NCBI GenBank assembly: GCA_016711825.1
Contig: JADJSG010000004.1
Coordinates: 483,600-547,599, forward strand
Source: Bacteroidota bacterium
GTDB taxonomy: Bacteria; Bacteroidota; Bacteroidia; Chitinophagales; Chitinophagaceae
Length of the DNA stretch: 64,000 bases
Direction of reading: 5' to 3'
Below, in pieces: positions 37,444-46,620 of this stretch. Under the pieces are notes generated by a model. The model worked only from the letters and a program-made list of their open reading frames with translations, ran no database searches and was not told the DNA's origin. Both the position numbers and the translations under genes were made by a program. Numbering within the stretch: position 1 is the first letter of the stretch; the number at the start of each line of letters is the position of its first letter.

Positions 37444-39627
37444 ATGAAATTCACGACCCTATTTTTCCATTTACTGCTGCTTTCAACTTTAGCCTTTTCG
37501 CAAAAAGACCCTAAAGTAAAAAAAGACCCCTATACTTCAAACTCACTTTGGGAACCCATCCCCATTAACCGTCAGCTTTCGCATGACAAAATAGATCGAT
37601 TGCAAAAATCGGCAGATGAATTTGATGAAAAACTTGATGGCAAAATCATTTTAATAAATAATAAAAAAGGAAGTGAAATGCTCACAGAATCTATCATTAA
37701 AAAGGTAGATCAGCTCCAACTTATCATCGAAAATTTACCTTTAGACCATTGGGCAAAAGTCAAATACCTGATGTATTTGGAAGAAGATTTGAAACAATAT
37801 TACAATGATATGACCTCAAGTAAAGCGAACCCTTTGTATTATGAAAACCTCATCAACAACTTCGAAGTCATCTTTAAAAAACAACAAAACAATGAACCCA
37901 TTGTAGATTACATCAATGCAAATTTCACTCGTTCAATTTATGGCAGTATTCACATGTTTAAAGAAGACCGCCCCGCTTTAGAAGCTGTTTACAACAATAT
38001 GGTTCGTCTTTATCCTGATGAAATGATGACTCGGTTTTATGAGTTTTCAGATAAAGAAGCCGCGGTGACCCTCATGTCGCTGATAGCTCCTTTAAAACCA
38101 AATCTTATTTTGACTTATGCAACAAGCACATCATTCGAACGAAATATCGTACGAAAAAGCAATGATTCTCTCATCAAAGCCATTGTAAACATTGCTGATA
38201 ATGCCAAAAAACCATTAAGAGCTATCGTGTTTTTAGAAGATTTGAAGAGCGGTAAAAAAACCTTGTCGGAAGTCAATACAATAACCCAGGAAAATGCCCT
38301 TTATTATAAACATTTGATTCTACAACGATTGATTCCCAATAATGTGGCCAAAAAAATATTGGATCGTGAATGTAAAGAGCAAGCCTTAGAATATGTTCGC
38401 ACCATGAACGAATTGCATGATGCACAAGACCCTGTTCGTTTTAAATGTATTGAACCCTTAAGTGCCAAAGAAATCTATTTTTTGATGGTACTCTGTAGCG
38501 ATGAAATTTATACCAGTACTTTTGTAGGCTCTTTTAATCGCATGTTGACCAAAATGGCACCACTCAAAGGAGATGTATTTCTGCAAGAACTTGAAATGGA
38601 TAAATTCAGAACCTTTATTCGTATGTGTGCTGGATATAACAAACTCAGTCAATACTTAGCAAGTATCGACGAACCCAATAGAAATACCTTAATGGCTACT
38701 TTTGTTCATAATATAGACAAAAACAAAGAAACAGACTTAGAAGATGCAGTAGATGTGGCAGATGCCATCGGCAGTATTCAAGATGACAACCTGATTGACT
38801 ATCTTTTATCTGAACTCAAAAAAGATTATGAACGCACCTATGTATCAAATAACAAAAGAGGGCTTATCATTTATTTTCTATTACATACCCTAACAGTATC
38901 AATCATTAATCCTGAACAAACCAGCGAAGATTTACAAACTGAACTTAAGATTCCACCTATTGCCTTTGTACCAATCAAAAATATTTTAAATGACAGTGGC
39001 AGAGTGGTTGAACAAGTTTATTTTTATGGTGATGAAGATGGCAAATCATCTTATAATAGTTTTATTTCAAACTACAAACCTGAAGATTGGAAAATAGTAA
39101 AAAATGATAAATGGGTAACCATGACTTCTTTAAAAGGCAAACCCATCACCGTGTACGCCAATCTACCTCTTGACGAACCTGAAGACGAAGAATCACAAAG
39201 ATTACTTGTAAAACATTTAGAAGAAAACAATATCAAACCAAGTATTGTGATTCATCGCGGGCATAGTTATCACTTACCAGGCACCCTCAAATATTTAAAC
39301 CAAGACAATAAAATCATTATATTGGGTTCATGTGGTGGTTATCACAATTTAAGCACCATACTGGGATCTTCCGAAGATGCTCATATTATATCGAGTAAAC
39401 AAACAGGCACGATGTATGTCACCGACCCTATCATTCGTCTCGTACAAGAAAGAATTTTAGCTGGCAAAGACATTAACTGGATTGAGATCTGGACAGAATT
39501 AGCTACCCAAATGAAAACACCTGGTTTAATGGATAAATTTAATGATTATGTACCCCCACACAAAAACATGGGTGCATTATTTTTGAAAGCATTTAAAATA
39601 CAGATGCAGGAAAATCAAATGATGTAA
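37444..39627 (+). CDS. secreted protein with caspase-like C-terminal His/Cys pair, function unknown
   Basis: 727 residues with signal peptide (KFTTLFFHLLLLSTLAFSQ). Residues about 30-480 are mostly helical with no domain I recognise. Near the end, QVYFYGDEDG, then SIVIHRGHSYH (His607) and IIILGSCGGYHN (Cys630) follow the beta-strand, His-Gly-His, Ser-Cys-Gly-Gly order of clan CD cysteine peptidases (caspase, gingipain, clostripain, CHAT). This is pattern similarity only. Start set by the promoter at 37399-37429. Confidence 0.75.
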   Translation: MKFTTLFFHLLLLSTLAFSQKDPKVKKDPYTSNSLWEPIPINRQLSHDKIDRLQKSADEFDEKLDGKIILINNKKGSEMLTESIIKKVDQLQLIIENLPLDHWAKVKYLMYLEEDLKQYYNDMTSSKANPLYYENLINNFEVIFKKQQNNEPIVDYINANFTRSIYGSIHMFKEDRPALEAVYNNMVRLYPDEMMTRFYEFSDKEAAVTLMSLIAPLKPNLILTYATSTSFERNIVRKSNDSLIKAIVNIADNAKKPLRAIVFLEDLKSGKKTLSEVNTITQENALYYKHLILQRLIPNNVAKKILDRECKEQALEYVRTMNELHDAQDPVRFKCIEPLSAKEIYFLMVLCSDEIYTSTFVGSFNRMLTKMAPLKGDVFLQELEMDKFRTFIRMCAGYNKLSQYLASIDEPNRNTLMATFVHNIDKNKETDLEDAVDVADAIGSIQDDNLIDYLLSELKKDYERTYVSNNKRGLIIYFLLHTLTVSIINPEQTSEDLQTELKIPPIAFVPIKNILNDSGRVVEQVYFYGDEDGKSSYNSFISNYKPEDWKIVKNDKWVTMTSLKGKPITVYANLPLDEPEDEESQRLLVKHLEENNIKPSIVIHRGHSYHLPGTLKYLNQDNKIIILGSCGGYHNLSTILGSSEDAHIISSKQTGTMYVTDPIIRLVQERILAGKDINWIEIWTELATQMKTPGLMDKFNDYVPPHKNMGALFLKAFKIQMQENQMM

Positions 39628-39724
39628 TTCTTTACACAAAAGGATTAAGATTCATAGACTTTTTGTATGGATATATCAAGATAAAATGTATCAGTAAGCA
39701 CTACAAACTTATGCCAGGCATTCG

Positions 39725-40168
39725 TCACTTCATCTCATCTTTACTATTTAAAAAATGCAATTGTTTAGCCACAAATTCATGTTGTTGCTTATTTCTAAAA
39801 TCGAACCATACTTGACGATAATCGCCCGCATCATCTATGACAAACTTGAATTCCCTAAAAGGTTTTTTCTTGTTTAAAGCAACAAAGAGTTCGCTTTGAA
39901 GTTGTTTGTTATCAGTCAATTGCTCAGCAAAATCATTCATCATTTCAAAGGCTTCTCTTGAAGTCCATTTATCTATTTCGAAATAGTTAGCATAATCATT
40001 TTCTAATTGCTTTATTTCATCATTCCATTCATCCATGTCTATTTCTGGCATTACATCTTCATTGGGTATAAAAATCATTTGCCCATTCTTTTTATGTATA
40101 TAGGCCCGAAAGTTACATTCGAGTTGTTCTGCGATTTCTTTTATGCTATTTGTATCAATTTCAATCAT
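39725..40168 (-). CDS. UPF0158 family protein
   Basis: 147 acidic residues. The pattern of WTSREAFEMMNDFAEQL, LFVALNKKKPFREFKFVID and RQVWFDFR is that of UPF0158, a widespread cytoplasmic family of unknown function. No obvious operon partner; the T9SS gene to the right is divergent with a 455-nt gap between. Confidence 0.8.
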   Translation of the reverse strand: MIEIDTNSIKEIAEQLECNFRAYIHKKNGQMIFIPNEDVMPEIDMDEWNDEIKQLENDYANYFEIDKWTSREAFEMMNDFAEQLTDNKQLQSELFVALNKKKPFREFKFVIDDAGDYRQVWFDFRNKQQHEFVAKQLHFLNSKDEMK

Positions 40169-40276
40169 GTTTTTTAGTTTTCAAAATTAATAATAAATAA
40201 AAATCTACAATAGTATCTACATGATGCCATTGACAAAAAATTGGTCATTGTTCGATTGCAATGCCTCCTATTCATA

Positions 40277-40386
40277 TTATACCACAGTCACATTAAAGTT
40301 AGCCAACTTGTTATTAGTTTAAATGTAAAGTGTGTGGGTATAATGACGATATTTTTAAGACTACCTATTCAATACTTTTTGTATTA
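40277..40386 (+). repeat. dispersed intergenic element, copy B
   Basis: Left end TTATACCAC, then GTCACATTAAAG shared with copy A, core TTATTAGTTTAAATGTAA, GTGTGGGTATAATG and TTTTTAAGACTACC, right end TTTTGTATTA (degraded). Sits in the 40169-40623 gap; nothing else is visible there. Confidence 0.7.
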
Positions 40387-40623
40387 CATATATTTCAATC
40401 GTCATGCATCTTCGGCCTGCTCGTTTATGCATATTCGCATTCTCCATTGAATGTTTGGAGATTTCCAGTATACTATAAACATACGTATTGAAACATAATG
40501 CCAGCATTCTTAACGTAATGATAATATGCTTCATAATTACATAACACTGCTGACACGATGAGGTAATATTTGAATAGGAATTTTGCATCAGATTATAAAA
40601 ACAAAAAAATTAAAACAAAAAAA

Positions 40624-42285
40624 ATGAAAAAACTAATTTTACTTATTGTTGCACTTTTTGCAACTACATTTTTTGCAAGTGCTGCGGCACCTGTAAAAAC
40701 GATTACCGGTAACATATCAGGAAATGTGATGTGGAACTACGACACAATATATCTACTTTCAGGTAAGGTATATCTTATCAACGGAGCTACTTTAACCATT
40801 GCACCAGGTACTGTGATTAAAGGTGATTTTTCTGCTGCTGGATCAGCATTGATTGTAACCCGCGGTGCCAAGATTTACGCTATTGGCGAACCAACAAGAC
40901 CTATTGTTTTTACTTCAAGTCAAACCCCAGGCAACAGATCAACGGGCGATTGGGGCGGATTAGTCATTGCTGGCAATGCAAAGGTAAACGTACCAGGTGG
41001 TATGGGTACTTTTGAAGGGGGTAATTTAGCCAATCCAAATGTTGGTGGCGGTGGTACTGCTGACGGACAGTTTGGCGGTTTAAACGACTTAGACAATAGC
41101 GGTGAATTAAAATATGTTCGTATCGAATATGCAGGGTTCCCTTATGCACCTAATAATGAGTTAAATGGTTTAACAATGGGTGGTGTAGGAAGTGGCACTA
41201 AAATATCCTATGTACAAGTAAGCTATGGCTTTGATGATTCTTTTGAGTGGTTTGGTGGTACTGTAAATTGTTCACATCTAATCAGCTACAGAGCCAATGA
41301 TGATGATTTTGATACTGATTTTGGCTTTAGAGGTCGTGTACAATATGGTGTTGCATTGAGAGATACAGCAGTTGCTGATGCCGTATCAGGAGCTAACTGC
41401 TTTGAAAGTGATAATGATGCTACAGGTACTAATTTATCGCCACAAACTGCGCCAATCTTTAGTAACATGACTTTAGTAGGACCTCAATTTACACCATCAA
41501 CGGTTATCAATGCCAACTTCAAAAGAGGTGCACATATCCGTAGAAATTCAAGAGAAAGTATCTTCAATTCTATCTTTATGGGATGGCCTACAGGTGTTCA
41601 CATTGATGGAGATAGCTGTCATAGAAATGCTGATAGCTTATGGTTAGAAGTTCAAAACACTGTAATCGCAGGTAGCAACAAAAATTTAGATTCTGCTGGC
41701 GGTGCAGTATGGCAAGTAGGTAGCTGGTTTAACAATGTTACCAACAACAATACCATTTATACTGCCAACACATCGGTAATGCTAACAAATCCTTTTGACT
41801 ATACAAACCCTGATTTCAGACCAACAGGAGCTTCTCCAATGTTGACAGGTGCTTCATTTACAAATGCAAAATTAGGTGCTGATTTCGATCAAACACCAAC
41901 TTTCAGAGGTGCCTTTGGTGCAACCAACTGGATGGACGGATGGGCTAGCTTTACTGCTGACACCAACTCATACTCTGATGGTATCGGACCTGCTATCGGA
42001 AGTGGCATCAATGATTTATCAAACAAAGTGAACAGCATGGAAGTATATCCTAATCCTGCTCAAAACCAAACAAGCGTTGCCTTTAATTTAACTACCAATG
42101 CAAAAGTTACTTGTACTGTTTCAGATTTAAGTGGTAAAGTTCTTTTAACTGAATCAAAATCAATGAATGTAGGTAGAAATGAATTTAGTATTAATACTTC
42201 TATGCTTAATTCAGGTTTATATATTTTAAAAGTGGGTGTGGGAAATTCATTCAATACCACTAAGCTAAATGTCATCAAATTGTAA
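40624..42285 (+). CDS. T9SS type A cargo protein with beta-helix-like region
   Basis: 553 residues: signal peptide (KKLILLIVALFATTFFASA), a region typical of Bacteroidota beta-helix surface proteins (TLTIAPGTVIKGD, GDWGGLVIAGNAKVN, LKYVRIEYAG, ANDDDFDTDFGFRG), then a C-terminal sorting domain from VYPNPAQNQTS to LNVIKL. Start is the ATG opening the signal peptide; the longer frame from 40570 prefixes only Lys/Asn-rich residues. Followed by a strong terminator. Confidence 0.88.
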   Translation: MKKLILLIVALFATTFFASAAAPVKTITGNISGNVMWNYDTIYLLSGKVYLINGATLTIAPGTVIKGDFSAAGSALIVTRGAKIYAIGEPTRPIVFTSSQTPGNRSTGDWGGLVIAGNAKVNVPGGMGTFEGGNLANPNVGGGGTADGQFGGLNDLDNSGELKYVRIEYAGFPYAPNNELNGLTMGGVGSGTKISYVQVSYGFDDSFEWFGGTVNCSHLISYRANDDDFDTDFGFRGRVQYGVALRDTAVADAVSGANCFESDNDATGTNLSPQTAPIFSNMTLVGPQFTPSTVINANFKRGAHIRRNSRESIFNSIFMGWPTGVHIDGDSCHRNADSLWLEVQNTVIAGSNKNLDSAGGAVWQVGSWFNNVTNNNTIYTANTSVMLTNPFDYTNPDFRPTGASPMLTGASFTNAKLGADFDQTPTFRGAFGATNWMDGWASFTADTNSYSDGIGPAIGSGINDLSNKVNSMEVYPNPAQNQTSVAFNLTTNAKVTCTVSDLSGKVLLTESKSMNVGRNEFSINTSMLNSGLYILKVGVGNSFNTTKLNVIKL

Positions 42286-42316
42286 TTAATCATTCTTTTC
42301 TTTTTAATTTTGTCAT

Positions 42317-42344
42317 AAAATGCCCCTTACATAGGGGCATTTTA
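42317..42344 (+). terminator. terminator after the beta-helix T9SS gene
   Basis: Stem AAAATGCCCC / GGGGCATTTT with a 7-nt loop followed by an AT-rich, T-containing tail. It separates the two T9SS cargo genes. Confidence 0.8.
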
Positions 42345-42422
42345 TATTTTTGCAAACGAAGTGTATAAAACACTCGTCTATCGTTATTGTAAAAAACAAC
42401 AGTTAATTATTAAAAACATTTT

Positions 42423-45314
42423 ATGAAACAAAAAACTTTAATCCAGCTCTTTTTATTTTTCTCTCTCTTTTTCAGTAACAAATTATTCGCTTGCTTAAAT
42501 GTATCGTATACGACCACACAAGTAGGCAATACCGTTACGTTCGCAGCTTCTGTACCTGTTGGTTATGTGATTAATACCTATTATTGGACCTTTGGAGATG
42601 GAAACAATTCTACTTCACCCAACCCAACCCATACTTACGCTAATGGTGGCGGCTATAATGCCTGTATGGTGATATCAGGCATTGACAATAATAATAATAT
42701 ATTTCAATGCAGTTATTGCGACAGTTTATATATACCAAATAATGTCCCTTGCAATGCTTCTTATACTTTTACCACTACAGGCAATACAGCCAACTTTAAC
42801 AGCACCGCCACTGGGCCAGGTGTTATCACCAATTATGCATGGAATTTTGGCGACGGCAATCAATCTAACTTACAAAACCCATCTCATACCTATGCAAATA
42901 GTGGCACCTATAATGTATGTCATACCATATATGGCATTGATAATGGCATTACGTATACTTGTAATTGGTGCGATAGCGTAACAGTCAATGTGAATAACCA
43001 ACCCTGCAATGCAAGCTTTATCTATACCATATCAGGCAATTTAGTAGCATTTACCAATACGGCTACAGGCCCTGGTGCCATTACTAATTATGCATGGAAT
43101 TTTGGCGATGGCAACCAATCAAACTTAGCAAATCCTACCCATACCTATGCTACCACAGGCTGGTATTATGTTTGTTTAACTATTTATGGTATTGATAATG
43201 GCATTACCTACACTTGCAATTGGTGCGATAGTATCTATGTACAAGTACCAGGAGGAAATCCATGCAATGGGGTAAATTACACCAGCACTCAAGTGGGTAA
43301 TCAAGTAAGCTTTAGTCCTTCGTTACCTGTTGGCTATGTAGTCAATACTTACTACTGGACATTTGGCGATGGAGGTACTTCCAATGTTGCAAATCCAACA
43401 CATACCTATGCAAACAATGGCAGTTATACGGCTTGCATGGTTGTTTCAGGCACTACCCCCAACAATGGATTTTTTCAATGTACATGGTGTGATAGTATCC
43501 TTATCGGTATGAATGTGCCATGTAACGCCAGCTTTATTTCAACCACTTCTGGCAATACCGTTGCCTTTACCAATACGGCTACCGGCCCTGGTATGATTAC
43601 AGGTTATGCATGGACATTTGGCGATGGTGGCACCTCTACAGCACCAAACCCAACTCATACCTATGCTAATAATGGTACCTACAATGTTTGTTTAACGATT
43701 ACGGGTATTGATAATAATATTACTTATACCTGCACATGGTGCGATAGTGTAACAGTAGGCAACAACATTAACCCTTGCAATAATATTACATACACCACTA
43801 CCCAAGTAGGCAACGCAGTAACTTTTGCGATGAATGCCCCAGTGGGTTATAACTTTAGCTCTTATGCGTGGACGTTTGGCGATGGAGGTACTTCGAATGT
43901 TGCTAACCCTACCCATACCTATGCAACAGCTGGTTGGTATTATGCTTGTGTCACCGTTTCAGGATATGTTAGCGGTGTTAATTTGCAGTTTACCTGTACC
44001 TATTGCGATAGCATATTCATTCCTAACAATGCACCTTGCAATGCGAGTTTCACTTCTACCACTTCTGGTAATACCGTTGCCTTTACCAATACGGCTACCG
44101 GCCCTGGTATGATTACAGGTTATGCATGGACATTTGGTGATGGTGGCACGTCTACAGCACCAAACCCAACTCATACCTATGCTAATAATGGTACCTACAA
44201 TGTTTGTTTAACGATTACGGGTATTGATAACAATATTACTTATACCTGTACATGGTGCGATAGTGTAACAGTAGGCAACAACATTAACCCTTGCAATAAT
44301 ATCTCATACATGACTACACAAATCGGGAATGCAGTTACATTCAATGCGGTAGTGCCTGTTGGTTTTGTTCCCACTACATATTATTGGACCTTCGGCGATG
44401 GTGGCACTTCCAATGTTGCTATACCAACACATACTTATTTAAATAATGGCTGGTACAATGCCTGTTTGGTGATTTCAGGCATTTACAACAATACGATGAT
44501 TACCTGTACCTGGTGTGACAGCCTTTATGTTGGCAACAATATTCAGCCTTGTGCAGCTACATTTACAACAAGCATCTCAGGTAACACGGCCACATTTACC
44601 AATACTGCTACAGGCCCTGGAATGATTACAGGTTATGCATGGACATTTGGTGATGGTGGCACTTCTACCTCTCCTAATCCATCACACACCTACGCGAACA
44701 GTGGCTGGTACAATGTTTGTTTAACCATTACCGGTATTGATAATGGGGCAACTTATAGTTGTACCTGGTGTGATAGTATTAATATTCAAATGGGCGGAAA
44801 CCCTTGTAATGGTGTCTATTTCACCCCTTCACAAACTGGAAATATATTCACATTTGCAGCAGTAACCCCTCCAGGGTATACCATCAATACTTATTATTGG
44901 ACTTTTGGAGATGGTGGTACTTCAAACGTTGCAAACCCTACCCATACTTACGCCAACAATGGATGGTATAATGTATGTATGGTCATTTCTGGTGTAGCAA
45001 ATAATACCCCATTCCAATGTAGTATTTGTGATAGTGTATATGTCATTGCTTCGGGCTTGCAAGATGTCAATAACAATAATGTATTGCATGTTTACCCAAA
45101 TCCTGCAAACAATTTTATACAAATCGACATCCCATCAAAAGAGCATTACGTACTCAAACTATATGATGTAGCGGGCAAATTGTTAGATGAAAGAAAAATC
45201 ATTGAAGCAACAGATCAATACACTTATACAACAGATCGATTGTCAAAAGGTATGTATTTTATTCAATTGACAGGAGATACTAAAAAATACCAAACGAACT
45301 TTATCAAACAATAA
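42423..45314 (+). CDS. T9SS cargo protein with ten Cys-rich PKD modules
   Basis: 963 residues: signal peptide ending near residue 23, ten tandem modules of about 85 residues (nt about 42492-45050), then a sorting domain (VYPNPANNFIQIDI to NFIKQ). Each module has the PKD core FGDG...PTHTY and four Cys in fixed places: one at the module start, one in the YNxCxxI strand, and two in CxxCDS. Modules fall into type A (VGYVINTYYWTFGDG) and type B (TATGPGMITGYAWTFGDG), order A B B A B A B A B A. Probably an extended, disulfide-stabilised adhesin. Confidence 0.93.
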   Translation: MKQKTLIQLFLFFSLFFSNKLFACLNVSYTTTQVGNTVTFAASVPVGYVINTYYWTFGDGNNSTSPNPTHTYANGGGYNACMVISGIDNNNNIFQCSYCDSLYIPNNVPCNASYTFTTTGNTANFNSTATGPGVITNYAWNFGDGNQSNLQNPSHTYANSGTYNVCHTIYGIDNGITYTCNWCDSVTVNVNNQPCNASFIYTISGNLVAFTNTATGPGAITNYAWNFGDGNQSNLANPTHTYATTGWYYVCLTIYGIDNGITYTCNWCDSIYVQVPGGNPCNGVNYTSTQVGNQVSFSPSLPVGYVVNTYYWTFGDGGTSNVANPTHTYANNGSYTACMVVSGTTPNNGFFQCTWCDSILIGMNVPCNASFISTTSGNTVAFTNTATGPGMITGYAWTFGDGGTSTAPNPTHTYANNGTYNVCLTITGIDNNITYTCTWCDSVTVGNNINPCNNITYTTTQVGNAVTFAMNAPVGYNFSSYAWTFGDGGTSNVANPTHTYATAGWYYACVTVSGYVSGVNLQFTCTYCDSIFIPNNAPCNASFTSTTSGNTVAFTNTATGPGMITGYAWTFGDGGTSTAPNPTHTYANNGTYNVCLTITGIDNNITYTCTWCDSVTVGNNINPCNNISYMTTQIGNAVTFNAVVPVGFVPTTYYWTFGDGGTSNVAIPTHTYLNNGWYNACLVISGIYNNTMITCTWCDSLYVGNNIQPCAATFTTSISGNTATFTNTATGPGMITGYAWTFGDGGTSTSPNPSHTYANSGWYNVCLTITGIDNGATYSCTWCDSINIQMGGNPCNGVYFTPSQTGNIFTFAAVTPPGYTINTYYWTFGDGGTSNVANPTHTYANNGWYNVCMVISGVANNTPFQCSICDSVYVIASGLQDVNNNNVLHVYPNPANNFIQIDIPSKEHYVLKLYDVAGKLLDERKIIEATDQYTYTTDRLSKGMYFIQLTGDTKKYQTNFIKQ
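42492..45050 (+). repeat. tandem PKD coding repeats, about 255 bp each
   Basis: Ten in-frame units within the T9SS cargo gene. Units 5 and 7 (starting about 43527 and 44036) are nearly identical in DNA, about 510 bp apart, pointing to recent duplication of a two-module block. Confidence 0.9.
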
Positions 45315-45353
45315 AGCTTAATAAGTACGCTATTTTTTAAATTATATTAAAAG

Positions 45354-45384
45354 AAACTGCTATCGTAAGGTAGCAGTTTTTTTT
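45354..45384 (+). terminator. terminator after the PKD gene
   Basis: Stem AAACTGCTA / TAGCAGTTT around TCGTAAGG, with eleven T in a row counting the end of the stem. Confidence 0.85.
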
Positions 45385-45413
45385 AACCCTGATTTTTGCA
45401 ATTGCATTTGTCG

Positions 45414-45523
45414 TTATACCAACGATACAATAAAAATAGTCTAATCGATATTAGCTTAAATGTAATGTTTGTGGGTATTATACAGAATTTTTACAGAAAA
45501 CTTATTAAATACATTTGGTATAA
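45414..45523 (+). repeat. dispersed intergenic element, copy C (best termini)
   Basis: 110 bp bounded by perfect 9-bp inverted ends TTATACCAA and TTGGTATAA. Core TATTAGCTTAAATGTAATG, GTGGGTATTATAC, TTTTTACAGA and the right arm TTATTAAATACATTTGG. Lies directly after the PKD gene terminator, before the convergent fdhD. Confidence 0.78.
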
Positions 45524-45590
45524 AGATTGATTGCCCTCTTAATCTAAACAGACAATTATCCTGGTTTATTGGGTTTAAATAAAATTCACT

Positions 45591-46391
45591 TTACGAAACT
45601 ACATTTTCCGGATGGGTATACACCGTGCATTTATCTTGTCGACAAAAGGCTATTAAAGTGATTCCCGTTTTGATACAATATTCAATAGCCATTGAAGAGG
45701 GGGCAGAGACTGCCGCTAAAAATGGAATTTGTGCCCTGAAACATTTACTGACTATTTCATAGGAAACACGTCCACTAACCAATAGACATTGCGCCTCATT
45801 TAATGTTTGATTCATCAACAGACTTCCAATCACTTTATCAACCGCATTGTGTCTCCCAATATCTTCTTTTACAGAAAGGAGCTTACCATCTATTGTAAAA
45901 GCGGCAGCAGCATGAGAGCCACCCGAATCTTTGAAGGTATGCTGATGCAAACTCATGGTTTGAAACATTTGCCCAATAAGGCGAATAGATAGTGGATGCT
46001 TGGGTTTTATAAGGTCCCCCTCCATAGCGAGTTCCATTTCATTTTTACCACACATACCACAACTGCTCACTGCAATCAAGTTGCGCTGGGTATTTATCCC
46101 TTCTTTTAATTGATGAAAAGGAATCTGTACATTTACTTTAGTAATCAGGTTTTTATCATTTTTTTCAACAATAGAAAAAACTGGATGTTCTTCCTGATGA
46201 TCGTATACTTGTTCACTGAGTAAAATACCTCTTGTTAATGCTTCTTCATCGCCAGGCGTTCGCATCGTCATTGTGTAAGGCTTATCGTTTACACTGATAT
46301 TTAAAATTTCTTCTACAGTCAATGCATCCTGAACCTCTTGAATTTCATGAAGGGTAAATTTTTTTCCTGCAAAAAAAGTCGTTGAATCCAC
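45591..46391 (-). CDS. fdhD: formate dehydrogenase accessory sulfurtransferase FdhD
   Basis: 266 residues. Transfers sulfur from a cysteine desulfurase to the molybdenum cofactor of formate dehydrogenase. The conserved active-site loop AVSSCGMCGK carries Cys111 and Cys114; RTPGDEEALTRGIL, DIGRHNAVDKVIG and SGRVSYEIVSK are family motifs. No formate dehydrogenase gene is present here; Fhs, which also uses formate, is 2.3 kb to the right but probably unrelated in operon terms. Confidence 0.94.
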   Translation of the reverse strand: MDSTTFFAGKKFTLHEIQEVQDALTVEEILNISVNDKPYTMTMRTPGDEEALTRGILLSEQVYDHQEEHPVFSIVEKNDKNLITKVNVQIPFHQLKEGINTQRNLIAVSSCGMCGKNEMELAMEGDLIKPKHPLSIRLIGQMFQTMSLHQHTFKDSGGSHAAAAFTIDGKLLSVKEDIGRHNAVDKVIGSLLMNQTLNEAQCLLVSGRVSYEIVSKCFRAQIPFLAAVSAPSSMAIEYCIKTGITLIAFCRQDKCTVYTHPENVVS

Positions 46392-46562
46392 TTGATCAAT
46401 TTGATATCCAAAGATACACTATTGATACCATTCAATTTTTTAAAAATAACAGATAAAAAGCACTTAATTCCTTCTTTCATTCATCACCATAAAATATTTT
46501 CCCACATCTGATGGATGGATAGAATTACGCTTTCATTTATATAAACATGATAAAAATCAATT

Positions 46563-46591
46563 TTTGCCCATTCATTCATCCACTAACTTTG
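46563..46591 (+). promoter_or_regulatory. Bacteroidota promoter of the nitronate monooxygenase gene
   Basis: TTTG (46563-46566), 17 bp, TAACTTTG (46584-46591). Supports the ATG at 46621 as start, since the ATG at 46564 lies inside this promoter. Confidence 0.72.
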
Positions 46592-46620
46592 CATGTTACT
46601 ACAAACAAAATAAAAATCGT

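Noticed and set aside
42492..45050. Regularly spaced repeats that might be taken for a CRISPR or satellite array
   Set aside because: The period is about 255 bp, in frame, and encodes PKD modules in one continuous ORF; there are no short identical repeats with unique spacers.
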